Below the pieces are notes generated by a model. The model worked only from the letters and a program-made list of their open reading frames with translations. It searched no databases and had not been told where the DNA came from. The position numbers and the translations under genes are program-made. Of a stretch of 64,000 nucleotides of DNA, positions 1 to 10,242 are shown piece after piece. Position 1 is the stretch's first letter. Each line of letters begins with the position of its first letter. Source of the stretch: an uncultured Sulfitobacter sp. (GTDB taxonomy: Bacteria > Pseudomonadota > Alphaproteobacteria > Rhodobacterales > Rhodobacteraceae); contig NZ_CANNBM010000002.1 in assembly GCF_947502895.1 (NCBI RefSeq), forward strand, positions 310,001 to 374,000, read 5' to 3'.

Positions 1-2292
1 GACGTCAGCTATATTTCGAATGCCCGCAAGCTGCTGGGCATGACAGACCGCATTTATCCCCAATTTGCCACGCACAACGCTCACACAGTGGCCGCCGTTC
101 TGCACATGGGACAGGATAAAGAAACATATGAGTTCCAGCGCCTGCACGGCATGGGCGAGACACTGCACGATATTGTAATGAAGAAACACGGCAGCCGTTG
201 TCGAATTTACGCGCCTGTAGGCGCGCACAAAGATCTGCTGGCCTATCTTGTCCGGCGCCTGCTCGAAAACGGTGCCAACTCCAGCTTCGTCAACCAGATC
301 GTCGACGAAGACGTAGCGCCTGAAGAAGTCGCCGCAGATCCTTTCGCAAGATTGGCAGAATCGGTCCCGAGCATCCCCAAAGGCCCCGAGATCTTCCGCC
401 CGCTGCGCGCCAATGCACGCGGATTCGACCTGACACACACACCAACGCTGACAGCGATCGAAGCAGCCCGCGCACCCTTTGCCAGCCACACATGGGCCGC
501 TGCCCCATTGATTGCTGGCGATGCGACAGGCACGTCCGCGATTGACGTCACTTGCCCTACCGGACTTGGCACCTCTCCCGGCACGGTACATAACGCGACC
601 CTTGATGATGTAGCCAAAGCTCTCGACGCTGCAGCGCCGTGGGATGCACCGCTGGATGTTCGACGCGCCGCCCTGCTGCGCGCCGCAGACATCTATGAGG
701 ATCGCTACGGCGAAATCTTCGCTTTGCTCACCCGCGAAGCAGGCAAAGGCCTGCCGGACTGCGTGGCCGAATTGCGCGAAGGGGTCGATTTCCTGCGCTA
801 CTATGCCGCGCAGGCCACCAACATGCCCCCCGCAGGCATCTTCACCTGCATCTCGCCATGGAATTTTCCTTTCGCGATCTTTCTGGGCCAAATCAGCGCT
901 GCACTCGCCGCAGGCAACGCCGTCCTAGCGAAACCTGCCGAACAGACGCCCCTGATCGCCCATATGGCGATCAGCGTTCTGCACGATGCCGGTGTTCCTC
1001 TCAGCGCACTACAACTGCTGCCCGGCGGCGGTGATATCGGTGCCGCTGTTACCTCCGATTCACGCATCGGGGGCGTTGCCTTCACAGGCTCAACGGCCAC
1101 AGCCCAGCGCATCCGTTCAGCAATGGCCGATCATTGCGCTCCCGGCACGCCACTCATTGCAGAAACCGGCGGCCTGAATGCCATGATCGTGGACTCAACC
1201 GCTCTCCCTGAACAGGCGGTGCAAGCAATCGTGGAGAGCGCGTTCCAATCCGCAGGCCAGCGTTGCTCAGCCCTGAGATGCCTCTATGTACAAGAAGACA
1301 TTGCCGAAGACTTCCAGAAAATGCTGATCGGCGCGATGCAGGCGCTCCAGCTTGGTGACCCATGGCACCTGCGGACCGATGTGGGTCCAGTCATTGATGA
1401 GACAGCCCGCAAAGGTATTGCTGATCACATCGCAGCCGCCCGCGCGCAGGGCCGCCTCATCGCCGAGCTTCCCACCCCCGATCACGGCACCTTCATCGCG
1501 CCTACAATTTTGCGCGTCAAAGCGATCAGCGATCTGGAGCGCGAGATTTTCGGCCCCGTTCTGCACATCGCAACCTTCAAATCCCACGAACTTGACAGCG
1601 TCATCGACGCGATCAACGCCACAGGCTATGGCCTCACATTTGGCCTGCACACCCGCATCGACGACCGCGTGCAGCATGTCTCCGAACGGATCGAGGCAGG
1701 CAATATCTATATCAACCGCAACCAGATCGGTGCCATCGTGGGCTCGCAACCCTTCGGCGGCGAAGGTCTTTCGGGCACAGGCCCCAAAGCAGGCGGTCCC
1801 AACTACCTGCCCCGCTTCTCCGCCCCCGATCTGGCAGAGCCATCCACCGCATGGGACACATCGGCCGATCTGCCAGCATTGCCCGCCCACCAACCCCAGA
1901 TCCTTGACACCGTCTCCCTGCCTGGCCCCACAGGAGAGAGCAACCGCCTCTCCACCCTGCCGCGCGCAGCAATCCTTTGCGCTGGCCCCACAGCCGACAC
2001 CGCAGCGGCCCAAAAGCGCGCTGTCGAAGCTTTGGGCGGCGTCGCGGTCGTGGCAACAGGTGCCATTGCGCCGGAGGCACTCACAACAGGCCCCGACTTC
2101 GGGGGCGTCCTGTGGTGGGGCGATGAGGACATTGCACGCCGGTACGACCAAGCATTGGCACAGCGCAAAGGTCCGATCATCCCGCTGTTGCGTGGTCTGC
2201 CCGATACCGCCCGCGTGCGACAGGAACGCCATGTCTGCGTGGATACGACAGCCTCGGGCGGCAACGCAGCCCTCCTTGGCGCCTCTGCCTGA
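1..2292 (+). CDS. putA: Bifunctional proline dehydrogenase / P5C dehydrogenase PutA (3' part)
   Basis: The open frame enters from the left edge, so the start is missing; about 763 residues are visible. It begins inside the end of the proline dehydrogenase barrel (motif YISNARKLL) and continues through the whole aldehyde dehydrogenase-fold P5C dehydrogenase. The catalytic general base Glu lies in an ETGG motif (codon at 1162) and the nucleophile Cys in GQRCSALR (codon at 1264). The late motif GSQPFGGEGLSGTGPK is typical of PutA. The protein oxidises proline to P5C with FAD and then P5C semialdehyde to glutamate with NAD. A short C-terminal tail of about 130 residues follows the dehydrogenase. 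A hairpin just after the stop may end the transcript. Confidence 0.96.
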   Translation, partial: DVSYISNARKLLGMTDRIYPQFATHNAHTVAAVLHMGQDKETYEFQRLHGMGETLHDIVMKKHGSRCRIYAPVGAHKDLLAYLVRRLLENGANSSFVNQIVDEDVAPEEVAADPFARLAESVPSIPKGPEIFRPLRANARGFDLTHTPTLTAIEAARAPFASHTWAAAPLIAGDATGTSAIDVTCPTGLGTSPGTVHNATLDDVAKALDAAAPWDAPLDVRRAALLRAADIYEDRYGEIFALLTREAGKGLPDCVAELREGVDFLRYYAAQATNMPPAGIFTCISPWNFPFAIFLGQISAALAAGNAVLAKPAEQTPLIAHMAISVLHDAGVPLSALQLLPGGGDIGAAVTSDSRIGGVAFTGSTATAQRIRSAMADHCAPGTPLIAETGGLNAMIVDSTALPEQAVQAIVESAFQSAGQRCSALRCLYVQEDIAEDFQKMLIGAMQALQLGDPWHLRTDVGPVIDETARKGIADHIAAARAQGRLIAELPTPDHGTFIAPTILRVKAISDLEREIFGPVLHIATFKSHELDSVIDAINATGYGLTFGLHTRIDDRVQHVSERIEAGNIYINRNQIGAIVGSQPFGGEGLSGTGPKAGGPNYLPRFSAPDLAEPSTAWDTSADLPALPAHQPQILDTVSLPGPTGESNRLSTLPRAAILCAGPTADTAAAQKRAVEALGGVAVVATGAIAPEALTTGPDFGGVLWWGDEDIARRYDQALAQRKGPIIPLLRGLPDTARVRQERHVCVDTTASGGNAALLGASA

Positions 2293-2300
2293 AACGCCAA

Positions 2301-2326
2301 AGCCAGCCCCGCAAAACGGGCTGGCT
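2301..2326 (+). terminator. Hairpin after putA
   Basis: A perfect 9-bp inverted repeat (AGCCAGCCC / GGGCTGGCT) with an 8-nt loop starts 9 bases after the putA stop. There is no strong T tract behind it, so it may be a weak or Rho-assisted terminator. Confidence 0.5.
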
Positions 2327-2540
2327 CCACTCCTGCTTACACAGATTGAAACAATCGACTTCTTTATTTTTCCACTAAACTCAATCCAGCCCTAACCACC
2401 TGCGCCACCGGCACAATATCTGGCTCACGCCCGCCCCAAGCACCTATTGTCCAACCACGCGACAGCGTGTCCGCACGGTCGCGGCGATACGTGCTGTATC
2501 CCCTCTTGACCCTGCCCGCCCGATCCCACACGTTGAACCG

Positions 2541-3257
2541 ATGTTCCCCATCCGCGATCATAACCCCTCGGGCCGCGTGCCTTACATGACATATGCGTTG
2601 ATGGCCGCCAACATTGGCATCTTCCTCAGCATGCTGCCCATCTCTGGAGATGAGCGCGCCTTAGCACAGTTTTACTACGACTGGGCGCTGCTGCCTCGCC
2701 GTGTGATGGAGGGGGACGGATACAGCGCCCTCCTTACCTCCCAGTTTCTGCACGGCGGACTGCTCCACCTGGCAGGCAACATGCTGTTTTTGTGGATCTT
2801 CGGAGACAACGTCGAGGACAAGATGGGCCATGCCCCCTTCCTCGGGTTCTACTTGATCACTGGGGCGCTGTCTGGCTACGCCCATGTTCTGGCCGATTCC
2901 ACGTCCTTCATCCCCACTGTAGGTGCCTCAGGTGCGATCGCGGGGGTTATGGGGGCGTATCTGTTGCTGTTTCCCAAAGCGCAGGTGGACATCCTGTTTT
3001 TCGTCAGGATTATCCCCATCCCCGCATGGATCATGCTTATGGTCTGGTTTGCCATGCAATTCATCGGCGGCATCGGTGCCACACCAGCAACAGGCGGTGT
3101 GGCCTACTGGGCCCATTCAGGGGGCTTTATCGCAGGTCTGCTGTTGGCTGTACCGCTTTGGCTATCGCTTGGCGGGCCTGCCTTTTGGCGTGCAACCGCC
3201 GGTCATCCGCCCCATCCACCCGCCAGATACGGAATGCCAAAGGTAAAACGCAAATGA
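2541..3257 (+). CDS. Rhomboid family intramembrane serine protease
   Basis: This 238-residue integral membrane protein carries the rhomboid signatures: the loop-1 and helix-2 segment around HGGLLHLAGNMLFLWIFG (residues 71-88), the nucleophile Ser130 in GASGAIAG, and the base His192 in AHSGGFIAG. Six or so hydrophobic segments span residues 17-210, followed by a short basic, proline-rich cytoplasmic tail ending KVKRK. Rhomboids cleave single-pass membrane proteins inside the bilayer; the substrate here is unknown. The ATG has no clear Shine-Dalgarno sequence. The stop overlaps the ATG of the next gene (ATGA), suggesting coupled translation. Confidence 0.9.
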   Translation: MFPIRDHNPSGRVPYMTYALMAANIGIFLSMLPISGDERALAQFYYDWALLPRRVMEGDGYSALLTSQFLHGGLLHLAGNMLFLWIFGDNVEDKMGHAPFLGFYLITGALSGYAHVLADSTSFIPTVGASGAIAGVMGAYLLLFPKAQVDILFFVRIIPIPAWIMLMVWFAMQFIGGIGATPATGGVAYWAHSGGFIAGLLLAVPLWLSLGGPAFWRATAGHPPHPPARYGMPKVKRK

Positions 3258-3613
3258 GCTTTGAAATAACCGCGACTTGTCACTGTGGCGCTGTTGCGCT
3301 CAGAGGCCATGCGCCCGAAGGTTTTGCCAGTGTCGCACGCTGCGATTGTTCTTTTTGCAAGAGAAGGCAGGCCGCGAATATCGATGTACTATCCGCAACA
3401 CTCAAAATCACCAAAGGAGCCGAAAATCTCGGGCTTTATACCTTTGGCACGCACAGGGCCAAACATTATTTTTGCAAGATTTGCGGGATTTATACGCACC
3501 ATCAGAGGTTTTCCAACCCACTTATAAGCGGCGTCAATCTCGGTTGCATTGCAGATACACACCCGCCGGATTATGAACCGATCCCATGGCGTGATGGCAA
3601 AGATATTCCCTAA
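3254..3613 (+). CDS. GFA family (glutathione-dependent formaldehyde-activating enzyme-like) protein
   Basis: A 119-residue protein with the zinc-binding Cys pattern of the GFA / CENP-V fold: C9 and C11 (CHCGAV), C30, C32 and C35 (CDCSFC), and C74 and C77 (FCKICG). Family members bind structural and catalytic zinc, and some condense formaldehyde with glutathione, but most have unproven substrates. The start is fixed by a four-base ATGA overlap with the rhomboid gene; a much longer upstream open frame is only a shadow of that gene. It converges on the inositol-monophosphatase gene 14 bases away. Confidence 0.85.
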   Translation: MSFEITATCHCGAVALRGHAPEGFASVARCDCSFCKRRQAANIDVLSATLKITKGAENLGLYTFGTHRAKHYFCKICGIYTHHQRFSNPLISGVNLGCIADTHPPDYEPIPWRDGKDIP

Positions 3614-3627
3614 AGAGGCGTCTAACC

Positions 3628-4413
3628 CTAGCCGCGTACAATCTTGGAGAAATTGGTAAAAATCGCCTCGTTGGCCGCGATAATCTCGCCGTCCTGCAAG
3701 ACATCACCGCGCGGATTGATCGGCTCAACCAGCCCGCCTGCTTCGCGCACAATGATCACGCCGGCAGCGAGGTCCCAGGCGTTCAGGCGCCGCTCCCAAA
3801 AGCCGTCATAGCGACCCGCGGCTACATAGGCCAAATCCAGCGCCGCCGATCCCCAGCGCCGCACACCCGCACAGGCGGGGGCCAGTCGCGCCAGATCCTG
3901 CAATGTGGCTGGCAAGTCCGAGCGCCCGCCGAATGGAATACCTGTGGCAAAGATCGACTCGATCATTTTGCCACGTCCCGAAACGCGCAAGCGGCTTTCG
4001 TTCAGCCACGCGCCAGCCCCTTTTTCGGCAAAGAACATTTCGTCTTTGGCGGCATCAAAAACAACACCGGCCACGACTTGCCCTTTATGCTCAAGCGCGA
4101 TGGATACAGCCCAATGGGGTAGCCCATGTAGAAAATTCGTTGTTCCGTCCAGCGGGTCTACAATCCAGCGGCGTGTAGGGTCTTCGCCATCTTCCGCACC
4201 GCCTTCTTCCGCGATCCAGCCATAGGTCGGGCGCGCACCGCGCAACTCGTCCTTCAGCAACTTTTCGGCATTGATGTCTGCGCGGCTCACAAAGTCGCCC
4301 GCACCCTTCATCGAAACCTGAAGCTGCTCGACCTCACGAAAGTCTTTGACCAACGCGCGCCCCGCTTTGCGCGCGGCCTTGATCATGATGTTAAGATTTG
4401 CACTGCCTACCAT
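3628..4413 (-). CDS. Inositol monophosphatase family protein
   Basis: A 261-residue Mg2+-dependent phosphatase of the IMPase/SuhB family. Metal ligands are visible as E69/E70 (AEEGG), D86 and D89 in the DPLDGTTN motif, and D214 in the WDLAAG motif. Such enzymes dephosphorylate inositol-1-phosphate or related sugar and nucleotide phosphates; the bacterial homologue SuhB also helps rRNA transcription. I start at the ATG at 4413, which gives the normal family length and N-terminus. The reading frame stays open to 5664 only because it shadows the divergent oxidoreductase gene. The 138-bp gap to that gene should hold both promoters. Confidence 0.92.
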   Translation of the reverse strand: MVGSANLNIMIKAARKAGRALVKDFREVEQLQVSMKGAGDFVSRADINAEKLLKDELRGARPTYGWIAEEGGAEDGEDPTRRWIVDPLDGTTNFLHGLPHWAVSIALEHKGQVVAGVVFDAAKDEMFFAEKGAGAWLNESRLRVSGRGKMIESIFATGIPFGGRSDLPATLQDLARLAPACAGVRRWGSAALDLAYVAAGRYDGFWERRLNAWDLAAGVIIVREAGGLVEPINPRGDVLQDGEIIAANEAIFTNFSKIVRG

Positions 4414-4551
4414 GTCAAAACGGCCTTCTCGGATTTGGGTTTCCGCCCTCTTAGGACGTAGCAGAGTGAAAGCCAAGGGGCCGTGACGCAGCGTGCCGCT
4501 TGTACCCTTGTGCGACTGCGGTACGCTGGCGCAAACCAAAGGGAGAAAACA

Positions 4552-5592
4552 ATGTCCGATATGATGAAACAAATCGTCCTCGCCAGCCGCCCCGACGGCG
4601 CGCCAACGCCCGAAAATTTCCGTCTGGAAGAGCATCCTGTGCCCCAGCCAGCCGATGGAGAAGTGCTGGTGCGTGTGCACTACATGTCGCTGGACCCCTA
4701 TATGCGTGGCCGGATGGACGATGCAAAATCCTATGCCGCCAACATTCCCGTAGATGGGAAAATGGAAGGCGGTTCGGTGGGCGAAATCATCGCATCCAAT
4801 GCCAACGGCTTCGAGGTTGGCGAATTTGTGATGGGTGGCTTTGGCTGGGCCACACACTCGGTTGCCCCTGCTGCTGGGCTGGCCAAGATCGACCCCGACA
4901 CCGCCCCCATCACCTATGCGCTGGGTGTACTGGGCATGCCTGGTCTGACAGGGTGGTACGGCCTGACCGAACTGGGCAAGCCAAAAGCCGGCGAAACACT
5001 TGTCGTTGCGGCGGCCACTGGTCCTGTGGGATCTATGGTGGGTCAGGTTGCCAAATCCATGGGCCTGCGCACGGTGGGCATCGCAGGTGGGCCAGAGAAA
5101 TGCAAAACAGCTGTTGAGCATTTCGGCTTTGACGTCTGTCTTGACCACCACGCTTATGAGACAGCCTCCGAATTGCGCAAAGCTATCAAAGAAGCCGCAC
5201 CAAAAGGCGTCGACATCTATTTTGAAAACGTCGGCGGCAAAGTGCTGGAGGCAGTCATTCCCCTCATGAACCAGTTCGGCCGCATACCCGTCTGCGGCAT
5301 GATTTCTTGGTATAACGAAGGCGGCCTTGGCGCGGATGCAATCGAGAAAGGCCTTACCGCCCCCAAGCTCTGGCGCACGATCCTCGTAAATTTCCTGAGT
5401 GTGCACGGCTTTATCATCTCCAACCACTGGAACCGCATGGGCGATTTCCACAAAGCTGTTGGTCCCATGATCGCCGATGGTCGCGTCAAGGTACAAGAAG
5501 ACATCACCGAAGGGCTGGAAAACGCCCCAGATGCCTTTATCAAACTGCTTACAGGTGGCAACACGGGCAAAGCCATCGTGAAGGTTATCTAA
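4552..5592 (+). CDS. NADP-dependent zinc-independent medium-chain oxidoreductase (CurA / leukotriene B4 dehydrogenase type)
   Basis: A 346-residue MDR-superfamily reductase. The N-terminus matches the CurA/PTGR-like group (QIVLASRPDGAPTPENF), the Rossmann nucleotide loop is AATGPVGSMVGQ at residues 154-165, and no zinc-binding Cys set is seen. Family enzymes reduce activated double bonds such as enals, curcumin or prostaglandin-like ketones with NADPH. The ATG at 4552 is preceded by GGGAGA at good spacing, so an upstream in-frame ATG at 4483 is rejected. Its physiological substrate cannot be read from the sequence. Confidence 0.9.
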   Translation: MSDMMKQIVLASRPDGAPTPENFRLEEHPVPQPADGEVLVRVHYMSLDPYMRGRMDDAKSYAANIPVDGKMEGGSVGEIIASNANGFEVGEFVMGGFGWATHSVAPAAGLAKIDPDTAPITYALGVLGMPGLTGWYGLTELGKPKAGETLVVAAATGPVGSMVGQVAKSMGLRTVGIAGGPEKCKTAVEHFGFDVCLDHHAYETASELRKAIKEAAPKGVDIYFENVGGKVLEAVIPLMNQFGRIPVCGMISWYNEGGLGADAIEKGLTAPKLWRTILVNFLSVHGFIISNHWNRMGDFHKAVGPMIADGRVKVQEDITEGLENAPDAFIKLLTGGNTGKAIVKVI

Positions 5593-6096
5593 TATTCCCC
5601 CGCGCTGCCCTTCTCGGGGTGGCGCGGCACTTGCTTTGCGAAAAAGAAGTGGCCCGATAACCAACTAAACAAACAAGCTGCGCTGCAACATGCCCCAGAC
5701 ACCGCGAATGCGTGCTTAGCATTCGGATCAGGTGAATACGCCAAGCATGGATACGGCCTTTAGCGACAGAATTACCGGCAAAAGGCATGTGTTCATTTTA
5801 ATAGATGGGCAACTCCCGCTAGGTCAGCCTTTTGAGCAACACAAAGGCATGCATCCCGGGCAGCGCAAAAACGGTGGATGCTGACGCGCCAGCAATGTCC
5901 GCTTGCACGGATAACCGCAACCTTAGCTATAGTGCCGCGCTCTGAGTGCCGCAGCGGTGTTTCACCAGACGTTACTTGGCACCTAAATGCAACGCCTGTC
6001 CAGCTTACCGCGAGGCTGCTACACAATGTAACCCCTTGTCCTTGAAACATAACGTCAACTGCCCTAGTCGTGATTAATGATTTGGGAGTACATAAT
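5593..6096. other. Intergenic region upstream of RTX gene
   Basis: About 500 bases with no credible gene on either strand. It opens with the hairpin at 5600-5627. The rest should contain the promoter and long leader of the RTX gene, but no clear promoter boxes, repeats or operator palindromes were found. Confidence 0.5.
5600..5627 (+). terminator. Hairpin after oxidoreductase gene
   Basis: An 11-bp stem (CCGCGCTGCCC with GGGGTGGCGCGG, two wobble pairs) around a short loop begins 8 bases after the stop codon. No T run follows, so strength is uncertain. Confidence 0.45.
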
Positions 6097-9000
6097 TTGC
6101 CTGACGTTCTAGACACCTTCGAGACCACCGCCTCGGCAACTTTTAATCAGAGCTTTACAAGCGATTTGAGCAGTGATGCCGACGTCGACTGGATCCGACT
6201 GGGCGACAGCGCCTTTCAGCACGGTATTCTTAACGTCACATCACCAGACGATTTGACAGGCGCACGCATCGTCATATACCGCGATGTCGCCTATGACTTC
6301 GAGATTGAGCAAGGCACATCATTCCGCAAGTATCAAAAGATCGCGACCTTTGAGGCAGGGAGCAACGGTTTTGCCGACTATCTTTTGTCGCTGAGAACTA
6401 ACGATGCTGGCGTAGCAGGAACATATGCGGCGATTACCGGTTTTACTGGCGACTATACCATTTCCCTATCAGATTACGCACTGGAGGAGGACCGCTTTGC
6501 GACTGCGCCCGATGACTATTCGGGTGCGCCAACAGCGATCACTGTCGGGCAATCGGTAACCGGTGCCGTCGACTATGGACTAGATCAGGATGTCTTCTCG
6601 CTAAATCTCACATCAGGGCGTCTCTACTCGCTTAACTTTCTCGATGCGCCTGACGGGTTTTACGGCCAGTTCGAAATAAAGATCGAAACCGCTGACGGGA
6701 CGCAATATGTAGCGTGGGATTCGCCCTCGTATGTGAATTACGACGGCGCCCTTGAATTTTCCGTCGATACCACCGGAGCTTATACCGTCACCGTATCGAC
6801 GGGTGACAAGTATAACGGCCCAACCGAATTCGAGATCTACACCGATCAGGATTACGAATTTCAGATCGCGGACTTGGGCAGTTTCACTCCCGACGGCGGA
6901 ATTGACCAGACATCAGCCGTTGCACTTACTTTGGATACAACCCACCAGATCGAGATCGGGGGTGTTGTTGCGCGCGAACACTGGTTCGAATTTGCCGGTG
7001 TTGCCGGTTCGCGCTATGCTATTCGGACCGAAGGTGTTTTTGCACGCGTAGAGGCCCCCGCAAATGTAGAAGCGCAAGGCTATGCCTCGTCGCTGAGGAC
7101 GTTTGACGGTATCGGGCATTCATTCGTTGTCACGGATGTACTGGATGCCGACACCGACTTTGAATTCTACGTGCGTAGTTTCATGGAAAATGATCAGGTC
7201 GATGTAACGATCACCGAGATATTCGACGGGGTCGGAGACGATCTTGCAACAGCCACCCAAATCGCAGTCGGTGCATCCATAACCGAGGAAATCTGGCCCA
7301 GTGACCGCGACCACTATACCTTTGATATCGTGCAGGGAGAGGCGTATTCGGTTGCAATGACGCCCGACAGCTGGGTCAAAGACACAAAGAGCATCTTCCT
7401 CGGCACAAGTGAGCCCTATCTTTCAGGCGATAATATCATCAGATGGGCGCAGAACTATTCAATCAACACGGGCGAGCAGATTTATCAATTTATAGCTTTG
7501 CAGGACGCGACCGTCGAGTTCTGGGTCGACTACGACTATTATGCGTTCACCGGGTATAACGCGGATGGAACACGTTTTACGCGCACACCTTACTGGGGCG
7601 AATACACATTCAGCGTGACCGAGGGTTTCGCAGATGACCGTGCAAGCATGTATTCCGCGCTCGTGTCTCCTCTCGCACTGGATGTTGTGACATCGGCACT
7701 GTCTGACGGCTTTAACGACGAAGACGGTTTCGCAGTCAGCGTAGAGGCGGGAAAATCCTATACGTTCATCGCAACGATCGGTTCGCAGTACGCAAGCATC
7801 GGCCGCACCTTCGTAGAAGGGTACAGCTCAGACGGTATTCCGGGTGTTGATACCACCTATGTGCCCGCAGGCTCGGGCAATCCGCACGGCGACAGCACGT
7901 ATGACGGAATGACCGACCTGCGGTTGGCCGAGACGATGTATGCCCAGATATCCGACGACCCCACGACGACGACGATAACTTTCGTGGCCGATTACACAGG
8001 GTACGTCACGTTAGAGATGGATGGGATGTACCGCACAGGCGCATACGATGTCATCATCACCGAAGGCGATGCCAGCGATGCCCAGCTCATGGCGCTTGGC
8101 CTGCCCTCTTTGGGAGACGACAACCTGACAGGAACCGCGTTGGATGACACGATCAATGCTCGACAAGGCAATGACACTGTCTATGGCCTTGATGGTGCGG
8201 ACACCTTGCGCGGTAGTACCGGCATGGATGTCCTCTATGGCGGCGATGACGCTGACCTGCTGATCGGGGGCGGCAACAGCGACACACTCGAAGGCGGTGA
8301 AGGGTCCGATACCATCTTTGGCAGCAAAGGCGCCGACAGTATCTTGGGCGACAGTGGCGCAGACAGCCTGAATGGTGGCTCGGGCAACGACACTCTTCTT
8401 GGCGGTGGTAATAACGATACCATTCAAGGCGGCTCCAACAATGACCTGATAAATGGCGAAGGTGGCTCTGACAGCCTTTTGGGCGACGCTGGCAACGATA
8501 CCCTTTCTGGCGGGATCGGGAATGACACGCTCAGCGGTGGCAGCGGCGCGGACAGTCTGGAGGGCGGCAGTGCTTCGGACACGCTTTTGGGTGGCACCGG
8601 TAACGATACCCTGCTTGGGGGTGATGGTTTGGACAGCCTCGATGGCGGCGTAGGCAATGACATGCTGCGAGGTGGTGGTAATAACGACACCCTCTCGGGC
8701 GGCGAAAATAATGATCTGCTCTTTGGCGACATGGGGTCTGATAATCTGTTTGGCGATACGGGGAACGACACCCTTTTCGGCGGCATTGGCAACGACTTGC
8801 TGGATGGCGGCGGCGGCGCAGACAGCCTAGATGGTGGGGCATGGTCGGACACAGTGATTGGCGGCTTAGGCAATGACAGCCTGACCGGCGGTGTCGGCAC
8901 GGATAGCCTAGATGGCGGCCTTGGTAACGATCTTGTGCTGGGCGGCTCCGAAAATGACACCCTGCTAGGGGGCAATGGCTCTGACACCTTGCTGGGACAG

Positions 9001-9465
9001 GCCGACGCAGACTTCATCGACGGCGGCATCGGGAACGACAGCATTTCAGGCGGCAGCGGGTCGGATAGCCTGCTTGGCGGTGATGACAACGACACCATCT
9101 CCGGCGGCAATGATAACGACACCATCATGGCTGGCGACGGCGACGATGTTATCTACGGTGGCAGCGGCGCGGACGAGATATTTGGGAATCTGGGTGCAGA
9201 CACCATTACGGGTGGCGCGGGCAATGACCGTATTCTGGGCGGCATCGGTCCGGATGATTTTATCTTTGCCGCCGGCTTTGGGAATGACACGGTAACGGGT
9301 TTCACGAATAACTTCGATGACTTGATCATGCGCGGATTTACTGCGGCAGATCTGACGCTGGACACAACCGGCAACAACACAGTTGTTAACGTGAACGGCA
9401 CGACAGATTCGATCACACTGCTTGGAGCAACGCTCACTGATTTTGCGGACTTCACCTTCGTATAA
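6097..9465 (+). CDS. RTX (haemolysin-type calcium-binding repeat) secreted protein
   Basis: A roughly 1122-residue acidic protein with no Sec signal peptide. The first ~670 residues hold several beta-rich modules resembling bacterial pre-peptidase C-terminal (PPC) domains, each with a pattern like [18 protein letters not shown]...DQDVFSLNL. From about residue 680 to 1065 there are more than 30 nonapeptide RTX units (GGxGxDxLx), which fold as Ca2+-binding beta-rolls outside the cell. The C-terminus has the usual aliphatic/acidic type I secretion tail. I prefer the TTG at 6097, because GGGAG lies 8 bases upstream (6084-6088); the GTG at 6070 has no such site. No catalytic domain was recognised, so it could be an adhesin, surface layer or matrix protein. 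No type I secretion genes are nearby. Confidence 0.85.
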   Translation: MPDVLDTFETTASATFNQSFTSDLSSDADVDWIRLGDSAFQHGILNVTSPDDLTGARIVIYRDVAYDFEIEQGTSFRKYQKIATFEAGSNGFADYLLSLRTNDAGVAGTYAAITGFTGDYTISLSDYALEEDRFATAPDDYSGAPTAITVGQSVTGAVDYGLDQDVFSLNLTSGRLYSLNFLDAPDGFYGQFEIKIETADGTQYVAWDSPSYVNYDGALEFSVDTTGAYTVTVSTGDKYNGPTEFEIYTDQDYEFQIADLGSFTPDGGIDQTSAVALTLDTTHQIEIGGVVAREHWFEFAGVAGSRYAIRTEGVFARVEAPANVEAQGYASSLRTFDGIGHSFVVTDVLDADTDFEFYVRSFMENDQVDVTITEIFDGVGDDLATATQIAVGASITEEIWPSDRDHYTFDIVQGEAYSVAMTPDSWVKDTKSIFLGTSEPYLSGDNIIRWAQNYSINTGEQIYQFIALQDATVEFWVDYDYYAFTGYNADGTRFTRTPYWGEYTFSVTEGFADDRASMYSALVSPLALDVVTSALSDGFNDEDGFAVSVEAGKSYTFIATIGSQYASIGRTFVEGYSSDGIPGVDTTYVPAGSGNPHGDSTYDGMTDLRLAETMYAQISDDPTTTTITFVADYTGYVTLEMDGMYRTGAYDVIITEGDASDAQLMALGLPSLGDDNLTGTALDDTINARQGNDTVYGLDGADTLRGSTGMDVLYGGDDADLLIGGGNSDTLEGGEGSDTIFGSKGADSILGDSGADSLNGGSGNDTLLGGGNNDTIQGGSNNDLINGEGGSDSLLGDAGNDTLSGGIGNDTLSGGSGADSLEGGSASDTLLGGTGNDTLLGGDGLDSLDGGVGNDMLRGGGNNDTLSGGENNDLLFGDMGSDNLFGDTGNDTLFGGIGNDLLDGGGGADSLDGGAWSDTVIGGLGNDSLTGGVGTDSLDGGLGNDLVLGGSENDTLLGGNGSDTLLGQADADFIDGGIGNDSISGGSGSDSLLGGDDNDTISGGNDNDTIMAGDGDDVIYGGSGADEIFGNLGADTITGGAGNDRILGGIGPDDFIFAAGFGNDTVTGFTNNFDDLIMRGFTAADLTLDTTGNNTVVNVNGTTDSITLLGATLTDFADFTFV
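8131..9260 (+). repeat. RTX nonapeptide repeat block
   Basis: Tandem degenerate 27-base units encode GG-x-G-x-D-x-L/I-x repeats. At the DNA level GGCGGC and AACGA(C/T)AC/GACAG(C/T) words recur about every 27 or 54 bases. Repeats diverge in synonymous positions, which points to old protein-level selection and not a recent DNA expansion. Confidence 0.85.
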
Positions 9466-9884
9466 TCTGTAACAGGCGTTCTGGCCCCGTCAGACGCAAA
9501 CAGAATGAGAGCATCCGATGAATATCGGGTGCTTTCGATGCATCAGAAAACCAAGCGTTTTCGACCAACTTTTTACAGAGCTGTTGTTGCCGCTGATCGA
9601 ACTGCACCCTGCAAAGGAGTGCGAATTGCTTGTAGGCGCGCCACAAAAGCTCACTCAACTGACCCAGAAACCGCTTCGTAGAGCAATGAAAGAACCATCT
9701 CGGATCTGTGCGCCGCGTTCCTGTTTGCAGCGCCCTCACCTACGCTGATGTCGGCGAATGCCGCTTCGTTGCACCGTCAAGCCCTGATCAATGACCATGG
9801 CACATCGCAAACTCAAGACCGCAGACCCAAGCCCGCCAATCAAAGCACCCGTTTTCGCCGATATTCTTGACTGAATGATTAGAG
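9466..9884. other. Intergenic region between RTX gene and tRNA-Leu
   Basis: About 420 bases. Short open frames exist on both strands (for example 9518-9748 plus and 9452-9739 minus), but neither resembles a known family or has a convincing ribosome site. It could be decayed sequence beside the tRNA gene, but no integrase, direct repeat of the tRNA 3' end or other mobile-element mark was found. Confidence 0.4.
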
Positions 9885-9968
9885 TGGTGCGGGTGAAGGG
9901 ACTCGAACCCCCACGCCATAGGCGCCAGAACCTAAATCTGGTGCGTCTACCAATTCCGCCACACCCGC
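9885..9968 (-). tRNA. tRNA-Leu (anticodon TAG)
   Basis: Read on the minus strand the acceptor stem GCGGGTG pairs with CACCCGC, followed by discriminator A and an encoded CCA. The D arm contains GGCGGAATTGGTAGACGC, the anticodon stem-loop is CCAGA-TTTAGGT-TCTGG with anticodon TAG, and a long variable arm precedes the T arm with GGTTCGAGTCC. The long variable arm and the D-arm sequence are typical of leucine tRNA. It decodes CUA and other CUN codons. Confidence 0.97.
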
Positions 9969-10242
9969 ATGGTTGCCTTCATACTGTCGGCGTGGGCGGT
10001 GTCAATGCGGGTCTTCTGCTTTGGTGGTATGATTTTAGACGCTGTCGGCCGCCCTGCCCTCTCGCCCATCGCCTTCATAATGTCGCAACAGACTTTGCGG
10101 TCCTGATAGCTGCCGAATGCTCTCTTTGACGGAATTTAATGGATATCCGGGGCTGATGCGCAAAAAGGGCAAGACATTAACTTCATTTTGTCATATTCTC
10201 ATGAATAACCTGAGGCAGGTATAGACAAGAAAAGAGACGCCC

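Noticed and set aside
3628..5664. A 678-residue minus-strand frame containing the inositol-monophosphatase
   Set aside because: Only the part from the ATG at 4413 matches the family; the rest is antisense to the oxidoreductase gene.
6070..6096. GTG start for the RTX protein
   Set aside because: No ribosome site is visible before it, while the TTG at 6097 has GGGAG at ideal distance.
8424..9128. Minus-strand frame rich in Ser/Pro/Leu
   Set aside because: It is the antisense shadow of the RTX repeats and reflects their codon pattern.
8131..9260. Repeated DNA that could suggest a CRISPR array or satellite
   Set aside because: The units are 27 bases, in frame and code for RTX nonapeptides; there are no spacers of constant size.
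9518..9748. 76-residue plus-strand frame after the RTX gene
   Set aside because: No ribosome site, no recognisable domain, and an equally long frame exists on the other strand.
9885..9968. tRNA-Leu as an integration site of a mobile element
   Set aside because: No integrase gene or direct repeat of the tRNA 3' end was found on either side in the window.
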